A stretch of 5,267 bases of DNA from Candidatus Bathyarchaeota archaeon (GCA_013619005.1 JABXKY010000365.1:1-5267), one strand, 5' to 3'; positions 1 through 5,092 are shown, counted from the stretch's first letter. Numbers and translations: made by a program. Notes: generated from the letters alone by a model not told the origin.

Positions 1-176
1 ATCTACCTTCAGAGGAGTTGTTGAACCAGAAAGTCGAGTTGACAATGGTAAACGGTGAAATTGTATACTCGCGCGCGCTCGGCAGACATCGTGGAGGTCA
101 TCGAACCGAAGGAAAGGGTGATACAGGCCAATCCTACAGGGGAGGATACTTCACCGACGCTAGGCCCAGGCATTGA
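1..176 (+). CDS. C-terminal end of a probable amidohydrolase (5' end outside the window)
   Basis: The third forward frame is open from the window edge to a TGA at 174-176. Its first ~24 residues include PSEELLNQKVELTMVNGEIVY, which resembles the usual end of metal-dependent amidohydrolases (YtcJ/Amidohydrolase_3-like), where a PEELL segment precedes a final beta strand ending in xxGxxVY. These enzymes hydrolyse amide or ester bonds in cyclic or N-acyl substrates, but the catalytic part is outside the window, so no substrate can be named. After GEIVY the frame continues for about 35 residues rich in Arg, Gly and His that look unlike a family terminus, and it overlaps the convergent deaminase gene by 43 bp. 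The codons of the first forward frame from about position 64 to 130 look more gene-like, so a one-base indel near the CG repeat at 70-78 is possible. Family call moderate; exact end uncertain. Confidence 0.5.
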   Translation, partial: LPSEELLNQKVELTMVNGEIVYSRALGRHRGGHRTEGKGDTGQSYRGGYFTDARPRH

Positions 177-544
177 TCCCAGAGAATCCCTGACTCCACG
201 TTCAACTCCAAGGGGGTACCTGGGTACTCAACGTCCTCGGGGCCAGCCCCGTAGTAAACAGTCTTGATTCCAGCCCTCTTGATGGCCTCCATACACATGT
301 TGCACGGCTTGAAGGTGGCGTATACCTCGCACCCCGAAAGATCTGGTGACCCGATCTTCTTACTTGCCCCCCTTATGGCGTTCATCTCGGCGTGAGCCGT
401 TGGGTCGTTGTCTCTCCTTATCGTGTTATGGGATGAGCTTAGAACCTCGTCGCCCCTGACAACGCATGAGCCGAAAGGCTCTTGCCCCGTTTTCACTCCC
501 TCCCAGGCCTTCTTGATGGCCAGCATCATGAACTCTTCTCGCAT
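134..544 (-). CDS. Zinc-dependent nucleobase/nucleoside deaminase (cytidine/guanine deaminase superfamily)
   Basis: The 136-residue protein has the full catalytic signature of the CMP/dCMP deaminase fold: DPTAHAE at 47-53, with zinc ligand His51 and proton-shuttle Glu53, and PCNMC at 80-84 with ligands Cys81 and Cys84. The N-DPTAHAEMNAIR stretch and the length, slightly shorter than bacterial GuaD (about 156 aa), resemble the guanine deaminase/COG0590 branch. It would therefore release ammonia from a purine or pyrimidine base or nucleoside in the cytosol; guanine, cytosine/cytidine or tRNA adenosine are all possible and cannot be separated by eye. The usual PCPMC is PCNMC here. The start follows directly after GTTAAC, with no Shine-Dalgarno but a TATA-like box about 26 bp upstream, which suits a leaderless mRNA. 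It is the last gene of the minus-strand run, 54 bp after the 67-aa gene. Confidence 0.88.
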   Translation of the reverse strand: MREEFMMLAIKKAWEGVKTGQEPFGSCVVRGDEVLSSSHNTIRRDNDPTAHAEMNAIRGASKKIGSPDLSGCEVYATFKPCNMCMEAIKRAGIKTVYYGAGPEDVEYPGTPLELNVESGILWDQCLGLASVKYPPL

Positions 545-565
545 GTTAACAATGATTGATTCCGC

Positions 566-575
566 ATTTGATAAC
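566..575 (-). promoter_or_regulatory. Possible TATA box for a leaderless deaminase transcript
   Basis: On the minus strand CGTTATCAAA lies at about -22 to -31 relative to the deaminase ATG. That is the spacing expected if transcription starts at or next to the start codon, and no Shine-Dalgarno is visible before the ATG. The match to an archaeal TATA element is imperfect, and the gene could instead be read from the upstream operon. Confidence 0.3.
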
Positions 576-598
576 GTTTAGGAGCCGTTTTTTAACGG

Positions 599-802
599 TT
601 AGATCTTTTCCAAGAAGAGATCGCTCAGGAATGTATAGGCAATAAGGTTCGTCATACCCCTATCCTTAATCCTTTGCTGGAGAGCTTTTCGTAAAAAGTT
701 CGAGGGATAATTCTCATCCTTTATCTTGACTATCGTTATGTCTGACGACATGAACTTGTCAATGTACTCGTCAAAAACCGCGATGTCCCGCTCACTCAAC
801 AT
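599..802 (-). CDS. Small hypothetical protein, 67 aa, translationally coupled to the 278-aa gene
   Basis: I do not recognise this protein. It is soluble-looking and mixed in charge, with a predicted N-terminal helix (residues 3-18), a short strand at 22-27 (ITIVKI), a basic helical middle (34-48) and a hydrophobic C-terminal helix (52-66). It has no cysteine, signal peptide or membrane segment. Its ATG lies inside the end of the 278-aa gene; the two share 11 bases (ATGTTGAGTGA), the second gene's start and the first gene's stop being in different frames. Such overlaps usually mean coupled translation, so the pair probably act together, perhaps as subunits. The ATG is the first available start, and the overlap, orientation and gene-like codons support a real gene. 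Confidence 0.6.
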   Translation of the reverse strand: MLSERDIAVFDEYIDKFMSSDITIVKIKDENYPSNFLRKALQQRIKDRGMTNLIAYTFLSDLFLEKI

Positions 803-1628
803 GTCTTTTCACCATCAGGTCGAATACTCTCTCACCAGAATTCGGGTTATCAAATAATATCTCTCCTGTCGACTTTATAGCCGTTACGAGGGACTCGAAG
901 CTGGTGGCCTCGATCAAGTTTCCTTTATCAGCCTCGAAGCGAACCGTCAGTTTTGGGTCCTCACCCAGTTCCAACTTAAAGACAATGGGTAGGTTCCTGT
1001 GCTCAGTGAAAAAGACCAGGTTAGGCTCTGTTTGTACTAGTCTGGGCAGTATCCCCTCTATCATTGCATCGCCTGAGACAGCGGTGAGGGGCACTGTTGT
1101 CCTGTTTGGAGCCAGTCGACCGTTTTCCTCGTAGATGAACAAGTTGCCTAAATTGACTTCAACTGGAAACACGTCCTCTAGGAACGGCTTCTCTGCCTTC
1201 CAGAGCCTCATTGACCTTCCTAGGGAAGCCGATTGATCTGATACATCTCCAGCGTACCGGTGCATTATTGATGTAATGTTGTCAAGCTGGGATCTGACCT
1301 CGGCCATGACCTCATCTTTCCGGGGTTCTTCGATGAGCCTGATGTTGTACTGGGTGGATAGGTTGTTCAGCATCTGCCTGTTATGAGGCATCATGGGGGT
1401 TCCCGTCACCATTATGAGGCACCAGGGCTTGCTGATGTACTCGGCCGTAGCCCAGTACAGGTTCATGGCTTTGTGGAACGCCATGGAGCCGTCGCCCTGG
1501 TCAGCTATGAAGGCGAAGACTGGCTCGTTCTCCCTGTACCCGTAGGCTGAATCGGCGCCCTGGAATGGGATCAACTCCAACCCGTTAGAGGTCAGGTAAT
1601 CTGAGATCTCATCAACGGGAAGGGTCAT
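792..1628 (-). CDS. Hypothetical protein, 278 aa, two-part soluble protein of unknown function
   Basis: I do not recognise this protein. Residues 1-100 look like an alpha/beta domain: an N-terminal helix, GLELIPF, a strand PVFAFIA (36-42), a long helix (50-65), a strand WCLIMVTG (69-76), another helix and a strand NIRLIEE (95-101). This order resembles the Mrr-type restriction-endonuclease-like fold, but the strand where D...ExK should lie reads FAFIADQ, so the usual catalytic residues are not visible. That fold idea is inference only. A helical linker (about 102-150) leads to a beta-rich second half (153-278), including NLVFFTEH, IVFKLEL and LTVRFEA. There is no signal peptide, membrane segment or cysteine cluster. 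The ATG lies 24 bp after the ECF gene stop with no clear Shine-Dalgarno. The end overlaps the 67-aa gene by 11 bp, pointing to coupled expression. Confidence 0.75.
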   Translation of the reverse strand: MTLPVDEISDYLTSNGLELIPFQGADSAYGYRENEPVFAFIADQGDGSMAFHKAMNLYWATAEYISKPWCLIMVTGTPMMPHNRQMLNNLSTQYNIRLIEEPRKDEVMAEVRSQLDNITSIMHRYAGDVSDQSASLGRSMRLWKAEKPFLEDVFPVEVNLGNLFIYEENGRLAPNRTTVPLTAVSGDAMIEGILPRLVQTEPNLVFFTEHRNLPIVFKLELGEDPKLTVRFEADKGNLIEATSFESLVTAIKSTGEILFDNPNSGERVFDLMVKRHVE

Positions 1629-1652
1629 GGATGGTGTAACGTCCCGCTGGGC

Positions 1653-2246
1653 TTATTGGTCTTTCCTGAAATAGCCCTCGGTGAAGCCCCTAAATCCGGC
1701 GTTCCCGGTCAGCCCTGTGAGCATCACGCCTAGGATCACCATCTCGATTAACGCCTTGGCGATAATCTGTATGGATATGGCAACCGCGATCCCAACGGGA
1801 ATACCCGTTGTGACCGGGAGGAGGTACTTGAAGAGAACGTATGTTAGGATGCCCTCGGGTATGTATGATATCACCGCAGAGATTATGTTGGAATACCTCG
1901 TTTCCCGGAGCCAGTTGAATACATATCCAGCGGTGAGACCCGTAAGTGCCTTGCCGACTGGCAGTCCTACACCTGTCACGATATTTCCCTGGCTGAACCC
2001 GAACTGGAATGCCGCTACGAGGCCACCCACGGCCCCTGTTATCGCTCCGATTGTTGGCCCGCCGTATATGGCGGCTATGAATGTTGTTAGGTGGCTGATA
2101 TCGAGAGCGATGCTAACGGTCACGGGTCCCAACGGTATGTTTGGGGCGATGGGGGTTAGCTGCATAGTTATGAAGCTCAGTACGTTTCCCAGCGACGCCA
2201 TGATCGCGATGAACATGAGGCTCTTTGAGTTAACTCGATTGTACAT
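1653..2246 (-). CDS. ECF transporter S component-like membrane protein
   Basis: The 197-residue protein is almost entirely hydrophobic, with about six membrane helices (roughly 9-28, 43-60, 63-83, 90-112, 118-143, 151-178). LDISHLTTFIAAIYGGP at 48-64, followed by a Gly/Ala-rich helix (TIGAITGAVGGL), matches the pattern of substrate-binding S components of energy-coupling factor (ECF) importers, where a D-x-S-x-L strand is followed by a conserved GP loop. Length and helix number are typical. S components bind a vitamin, metal or other small nutrient and need an EcfA/EcfA'/EcfT module for ATP-driven uptake. None is encoded here, so a shared module elsewhere (group II ECF) is expected. The ligand cannot be read from the sequence. 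No Shine-Dalgarno precedes the ATG, but a TATA-like box lies near -27, suggesting a leaderless mRNA. It lies 44 bp downstream of the ACT gene. Confidence 0.8.
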   Translation of the reverse strand: MYNRVNSKSLMFIAIMASLGNVLSFITMQLTPIAPNIPLGPVTVSIALDISHLTTFIAAIYGGPTIGAITGAVGGLVAAFQFGFSQGNIVTGVGLPVGKALTGLTAGYVFNWLRETRYSNIISAVISYIPEGILTYVLFKYLLPVTTGIPVGIAVAISIQIIAKALIEMVILGVMLTGLTGNAGFRGFTEGYFRKDQ

Positions 2247-2251
2247 GGTTT

Positions 2252-2258
2252 AAAAAAA
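2252..2258 (-). terminator. Possible U-tract terminator after the ACT-domain gene
   Basis: Seven consecutive A residues on the plus strand would give seven U residues in leftward RNA, 33 bp after the ACT gene stop. U tracts are the usual intrinsic termination signal in archaea. No hairpin precedes it. It also lies between the ECF TATA-like box and the ECF start codon, so any termination would have to affect only read-through from upstream, which makes the call tentative. Confidence 0.25.
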
Positions 2259-2270
2259 CGCATGTTAACC

Positions 2271-2276
2271 AATTTA
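2271..2276 (-). promoter_or_regulatory. Possible TATA box for a leaderless ECF S-component transcript
   Basis: On the minus strand TAAATT occupies -30 to -25 relative to the ECF ATG, preceded by CCCC. The spacing fits transcription starting at the ATG, and the gene lacks a Shine-Dalgarno. This suggests the ECF gene can be expressed independently of the PH/ACT pair upstream. A GTTAAC palindrome at 2264-2269 sits just downstream of the box and could be an operator. Confidence 0.35.
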
Positions 2277-2290
2277 GGGGTTATCACCAA

Positions 2291-2743
2291 TTATTGAGTA
2301 TTACACCGCTTGATGAGGGCTTTTAGCACCTGGACGGCCTCATCAGCACGGGATGCCTTGACAAGTATATGGTCCCTGAGGAAGGTGGACAGCGCGAAGA
2401 TACTTATCCCCGCCTCCGCGAGCACCGCTGATACGACTGAGAGGAACCCAACCAGGCTCAGGTCCAGTACGATATCGAAGGTTATTGCCCTGTATGGGCT
2501 CTCTACTTGGCTTGACTGGAAGAGTCCTTTAATTGTGTCCCAGTCCGTTGTTTTGAGTATCAGGGAGACCTCGGCGTGGTCTACTGTCACGGATGAAAAC
2601 GGGTCCAGTTGCTTGAAGGCTTCTAGGGCCCGTTCTTTCTCGGATAGAGCTAAACTGACCAGAATGAACTCGTCTGGGTGTAGTGTGATCTTCGTCGATG
2701 CGAAGACGGGCATCATCTCGGGTGAGGGTAAAACTTTGCTCAT
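2291..2743 (-). CDS. ACT-domain protein (ACT_7/CASTOR-like), probable amino-acid sensor
   Basis: The 150-residue protein ends in a clear ACT domain of the ACT_7 type. Residues 84-125 contain the signature series: a strand FDIVLDL, LVGFLSVVSAVLAEAGISIF (helix plus AGIS turn), and STFLRDHILVK, followed by a helix EAVQVLKALI. The first half (about 18-80), with LHPDEFILVSL and VSLILKTTDWDTI, may be a second, diverged ACT-like unit, as in stand-alone ACT_7 proteins. ACT domains bind amino acids or related ligands and control a partner; no catalytic domain is attached, so it probably acts as a free regulatory subunit. Its ATG starts at the base immediately after the TAA of the PH-like membrane gene, indicating tight translational coupling. 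A downstream ATG pair (residues 10-11) is possible, but the zero spacing favours the first. Partner and ligand are unknown. Confidence 0.82.
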   Translation of the reverse strand: MSKVLPSPEMMPVFASTKITLHPDEFILVSLALSEKERALEAFKQLDPFSSVTVDHAEVSLILKTTDWDTIKGLFQSSQVESPYRAITFDIVLDLSLVGFLSVVSAVLAEAGISIFALSTFLRDHILVKASRADEAVQVLKALIKRCNTQ

Positions 2744-3337
2744 TTAGCCCAGGTCCTGGATGCGTTTGCCTCGTCTGGTTAACTCCACGATCCTGGCGCT
2801 GAGCTTTTTGTTCCTCCTCTTGAGTTCTTTAAGGAGGGCCTTTGGCTTCGATGGGCTCAGCATGTAGATGTTCTTTTCCACGTAGAGGTTTAGGATGATC
2901 TGGTCCGAGTTGGTATAGTCCTTGAACTTGAAGCCGCTCTTCCTGAGTATCTCGGCTTGGTCTGTGGCGTATTTCTTTGCCCCCTCATCTATCTTCTCGT
3001 CAACTCTGAGGTAGACCTCGGCCCTGTCGATGGACTTGTATGGGATCAGCACGTCCTTCCTGAGCAGCCTCTTGATGGAAAGGCCCTCATTTGTGTAGCT
3101 GTACTTGCTTTCGTAGACCGGGAAGAACTGAGGGATATAATAAGTGAGGAACCCGGTGAGGATTAGAACGAGAAAGTCCTCCCAGAAAATGGAGCTGCCG
3201 ATGGTCATGCCCTCCTGGAAGTGGACCGCGATCACGTAGAAGTTGTAAAGGAATAATGGACCGTTGACAGCAGGTATGGCGTAGCCCAGTATCCTCCTCC
3301 GCTGCATCATGGGTAATGATTGGATATCCTCGGGCAT
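2744..3337 (-). CDS. Two-TM membrane protein with a cytoplasmic PH-like domain
   Basis: The 197-residue protein has two hydrophobic helices near the N-terminus (about 18-40 and 51-72), then a soluble part resembling bacterial PH-like domains (bPH family): YSYTNEGLSIKR (79-90), VLIPYKSIDRAEVY (96-109) where a dipeptide I-x-Y-x-x-I step typically precedes a turn, then DQIILNLYVEKNIYMLSP (145-162) and a closing helix PKALLKELKRR (165-175). The tail (172-192) is very basic. Arg/Lys residues between the N-terminus and TM1 and after TM2 fit both ends being cytosolic. Function is unknown: such proteins are often described as membrane-anchored PH or DUF proteins. Start: the first ATG lies about 10 nt after the TSS expected from the TATA box at 3369-3377, with a weak GGAA upstream; ATGs at residues 10-11 are alternatives. 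It leads the minus-strand run and is directly joined to the ACT gene. Confidence 0.7.
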   Translation of the reverse strand: MPEDIQSLPMMQRRRILGYAIPAVNGPLFLYNFYVIAVHFQEGMTIGSSIFWEDFLVLILTGFLTYYIPQFFPVYESKYSYTNEGLSIKRLLRKDVLIPYKSIDRAEVYLRVDEKIDEGAKKYATDQAEILRKSGFKFKDYTNSDQIILNLYVEKNIYMLSPSKPKALLKELKRRNKKLSARIVELTRRGKRIQDLG

Positions 3338-3368
3338 TCTCTGTTCCAGTGAATGAACGGGTACCTCG

Positions 3369-3377
3369 TATTAAATT
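3369..3377. promoter_or_regulatory. Shared TATA-like element between the divergent PH-like gene and trm56
   Basis: TATTAAATT on the plus strand reads AATTTAATA on the minus strand. Leftward, it is preceded by a purine-rich CAGG that could be a BRE, and transcription about 25 bp on would start near 3347, giving a ~10-nt leader for the membrane protein gene. Rightward, the start would fall near 3398-3400, giving a ~16-18-nt leader that contains the trm56 Shine-Dalgarno. It is the only strong AT-rich box in the 78-bp region. Confidence 0.5.
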
Positions 3378-3401
3378 CCTGTCCTCAACAGAGATAAGGG
3401 A

Positions 3402-3411
3402 GAGGCGGTGA
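3402..3411 (+). promoter_or_regulatory. Shine-Dalgarno site of trm56
   Basis: GAGGCGGTGA ends four bases before the ATG at 3416. The GGTGA part pairs with the CACCU end of archaeal 16S rRNA at normal spacing. This supports 3416 rather than the second ATG two codons later at 3422. Confidence 0.65.
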
Positions 3412-3415
3412 AAGT

Positions 3416-3991
3416 ATGCCCATGACCATCACAGTTCTCCGCCTGGGACACAGGCCGCAGAGGGACAAGAGGCTCTCCACCCACCTTATCCTGTGCGCTA
3501 GGGCCCTCGGCGCAGAGAAGGTCATCTACACAGGTATGAGAGACACTAGGCTTGAGGAGGGCATCGCGAATGTGGTCACTGAGTGGGGAGGTAGCTTCGT
3601 TCTCGAGTACGCTTCGAGTCACAGGGGTATCATAAGGAACTGGGATGGAAAGATGGTTCACCTCACCATGTATGGTTTACAGGCCCACGAGGCGGTCAAA
3701 GAGGTGAAGGAAATCGATGAGCCCCTCCTCATTGTAGTGGGAGGGGCAAAGGTTCCGTGGGACGTATACGAGGAGGCGGACTGGAACGTGTCCGTGACCA
3801 CCCAGCCCCATAGCGAGGTCAGCGCTCTGGCGATTTTCATGCATTTGTTTCAGGGAGATGCGACGCTGCGGCACGAGTTCCCGGGTGGACGACTGAGGAT
3901 TACGCCTAGCCACAGGGGAAAGGACGTTGAGGTAGAGGGGGGCAGACGTAAACGTGGGTCAGCAAAGACTAAATCGAGCGAGTCGACATAG
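3416..3991 (+). CDS. trm56: tRNA (cytidine(56)-2'-O)-methyltransferase Trm56
   Basis: The 191-residue protein is a SPOUT-class (trefoil knot) methyltransferase that uses S-adenosylmethionine to put a 2'-O-methyl group on C56 in the T loop of archaeal tRNAs, strengthening the D-loop/T-loop contact. Family landmarks are VLRLGHRPQRDKR (7-19) with the conserved arginines, THLILCARALGA (22-33), HLTMYG (82-87), and the knot/SAM-binding segments VVGGAKVP (107-114) and TQPHSEVSALAIF (129-141). Length matches the family, with a basic Ser/Lys-rich tail of about 24 residues after ITPSHRG. The start is fixed by a GGTGA Shine-Dalgarno. It is the first gene of the plus-strand run, ends 16 bp before tfe, and shares its promoter region with the divergent membrane gene. 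The tRNA-Val downstream has C56 and should be a substrate. Confidence 0.93.
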   Translation: MPMTITVLRLGHRPQRDKRLSTHLILCARALGAEKVIYTGMRDTRLEEGIANVVTEWGGSFVLEYASSHRGIIRNWDGKMVHLTMYGLQAHEAVKEVKEIDEPLLIVVGGAKVPWDVYEEADWNVSVTTQPHSEVSALAIFMHLFQGDATLRHEFPGGRLRITPSHRGKDVEVEGGRRKRGSAKTKSSEST

Positions 3992-4007
3992 TATTAAGGT
4001 TAGAATT

Positions 4008-4526
4008 ATGGCGTCCATTTACACGGTAAACGAGGAGACTTTGATTAATATCGCTAGGGTTCTGGGCGGCGACGATGGCGTTAGGATCATCGGGATTCTC
4101 AGCGAGCACAAGAACATCACCGTCGAGGAGCTAGCCGAAACCACTGGTATCCAGATAAACGACGTCAGGAAGCTTCTATACAGGTTCTATAACCATAGCC
4201 TGATCACGAACAGGCGTTTCAGGGACAAGGAGACGGGGTGGTTTATTTTCCAGTGGAGCCTCCAGCCTGAGCTGGTTGAGGCCTACGTCACGAGCACCAA
4301 GCAGAAGATTCTGCGGAAGCTTGAGTCCAGGCTTGAATATGAGCTAACGCATGAGTTCTATCACTGCGGTAACCCCCAGTGCCCGAATACGACGTTCGAG
4401 GTGGCCATGGATACGGTTTTCCACTGCCCTCAATGCAACGAGCCGCTGCATAGGGTGGATAATAACCCCGTAATTGAGTTCCTTGAGAAGAAGATCGCGG
4501 AGATCAAGGAGGAGCTTGACACCTGA
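4008..4526 (+). CDS. tfe: Transcription initiation factor E alpha subunit (TFE)
   Basis: This 172-residue protein is archaeal TFE-alpha, homologous to the N-terminal half of eukaryotic TFIIE-alpha. It joins the RNA polymerase clamp in the pre-initiation complex and helps open the promoter. Residues 8-85 form the winged helix, with ITVEELAETTGIQINDVRK (37-55) as recognition part and the wing RFRDKETGWFIFQW (70-83). A helical linker RKLESRLEYE (103-112) precedes a zinc ribbon with Cys120, Cys125, Cys140 and Cys143 (CX4C...CX2C), and a helix IEFLEKKIAEIKEEL closes the chain. All four zinc ligands are present. The frame is open further upstream to an ATG at 3954, but the added 18 residues are basic, have no family counterpart and overlap trm56. 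ATG 4008, with AGGT seven bases before it, gives the family start. It overlaps the following HD gene by four bases if that gene begins at CTG 4523. Confidence 0.96.
   Translation: MASIYTVNEETLINIARVLGGDDGVRIIGILSEHKNITVEELAETTGIQINDVRKLLYRFYNHSLITNRRFRDKETGWFIFQWSLQPELVEAYVTSTKQKILRKLESRLEYELTHEFYHCGNPQCPNTTFEVAMDTVFHCPQCNEPLHRVDNNPVIEFLEKKIAEIKEELDT
4507..4514 (+). promoter_or_regulatory. Shine-Dalgarno site positioned for a CTG start at 4523
   Basis: AGGAGGAG near the end of tfe ends eight bases before the CTG at 4523 and is a near-full match to the archaeal consensus. The later GTG at 4568 has no well-spaced site: one purine run lies some 20 bases upstream, another only two bases away. 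The purines also encode Lys-Glu-Glu-Leu in TFE, so the match could be partly coincidental. Confidence 0.5.
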
Positions 4527-5047
4527 GTCTCCCCTCTCGGGAGGAGGCCATCGGGATTCTTGAGGCCGTGGGCACCCCCAGCCATGTCATCGAACACTGC
4601 ATCAACGTGACAAAGATAGCTCTGCGAGTGGGCAGCCAGCTCATCTTCAGGGGCCACGATGTGGATATGCGGCTGGTTGAAGCGGGGGCGCTGCTTCACG
4701 ATATAGGCAGGAGCAGGACCCACGACGTGGACCACGCCATTGTGGGGGCGGAGATCGCGAGGGAGATGGGGTTGCCGGAGGAGCTGGTGGGTATCATCGA
4801 GGTCCACATAGGGGCGGGTATTCCCGCCGACGAGGCCGTTGAGCTGGGGCTGCCGGAGAGGCATTTCTTCGCCGAGACCCTTGAGGAGAAGATAGTGGCA
4901 TACGCCGACAAGCTGATCATGGGCAGGCGTGAGGTGCCTTTCGAGACGACGGTGGACAGCTTTGCTTTGAAGCTGGGGGAGGATCACCCCAGCATCGACA
5001 GGTTGTGGACGCTGCACAACGAGATGTCGGATCTTCTTGGTGGCTGA
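4523..5047 (+). CDS. HD-domain phosphohydrolase (TIGR00295-like), probable CTG start
   Basis: The protein is a small stand-alone HD-superfamily metal-dependent phosphohydrolase, typical of a conserved archaeal family of uncharacterised HDIG proteins; the substrate (a nucleotide or other phosphoester) is unknown. Counting from CTG 4523 (174 aa), the metal ligands are His25 (in VIEHC), His59-Asp60 (LLHDIG), His95 (in IIEVHIG) and Asp129 (AYADK), with HDVDHAIVGAEIA (67-79) between. All core residues are present. Homologues usually begin with a segment like PSREEAIGILEAVG before the VIEH histidine; here that segment is encoded in frame from 4532, upstream of the only ordinary start (GTG 4568). 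The frame opens after a TGA at 4517-4519, and the only near-cognate codon with a Shine-Dalgarno is CTG 4523, whose CTGA overlaps the tfe stop just as ATGA does elsewhere. A GTG-4568 start would give a 159-aa protein that keeps the HD core but loses that helix. Confidence 0.85.
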   Translation: MSLPSREEAIGILEAVGTPSHVIEHCINVTKIALRVGSQLIFRGHDVDMRLVEAGALLHDIGRSRTHDVDHAIVGAEIAREMGLPEELVGIIEVHIGAGIPADEAVELGLPERHFFAETLEEKIVAYADKLIMGRREVPFETTVDSFALKLGEDHPSIDRLWTLHNEMSDLLGG

Positions 5048-5057
5048 CGCGTTAACG

Positions 5058-5066
5058 TTTTATGTA
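5058..5066 (+). promoter_or_regulatory. TATA-like box of tRNA-Val
   Basis: TTTTATGTA lies 27-35 bp before the first base of the mature tRNA, the distance expected for an archaeal tRNA promoter. It is preceded by the palindrome CGTTAACG at 5050-5057, directly after the HD gene stop. The tRNA therefore probably has its own promoter besides any read-through from the operon. Confidence 0.5.
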
Positions 5067-5092
5067 GGGCGATGATCCAATAGGATTAGCGT

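Noticed and set aside
585..598. Inverted repeat CCGTT/AACGG with a T-rich loop after the 67-aa gene
   Set aside because: Only a five-base stem, and in leftward RNA the run becomes A rather than U, so it does not look like a terminator for the gene beside it.
1681..2253. Long plus-strand open frame opposite the ECF gene
   Set aside because: Antisense shadow of a well-supported membrane protein gene; the translation is Pro/Ala/Thr-rich with no recognisable domain.
2310..2747. Plus-strand open frame opposite the ACT gene
   Set aside because: Antisense shadow; the Ser/Thr/Ala-rich translation has no domain, whereas the ACT signature is clear on the minus strand.
3371..3913. Minus-strand open frames opposite trm56
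   Set aside because: They lie over a well-recognised gene in other frames and show no motif of their own.
3954..4007. Upstream in-frame ATG that would lengthen TFE by 18 residues
   Set aside because: The extra residues are basic, have no counterpart in TFE, and overlap the end of trm56. The ATG at 4008 gives the family start and has its own AGGT.
4430..5017. Long minus-strand open frame opposite the HD gene
   Set aside because: Antisense shadow; the real HD motifs are on the plus strand and the reverse translation shows no domain.
5073..5088. Small hairpin TGATCC-AATA-GGATTA just before tRNA-Val
   Set aside because: It lies between the TATA box and the expected transcription start, so it is probably not transcribed from that promoter; the stem is short and includes a G-U pair.
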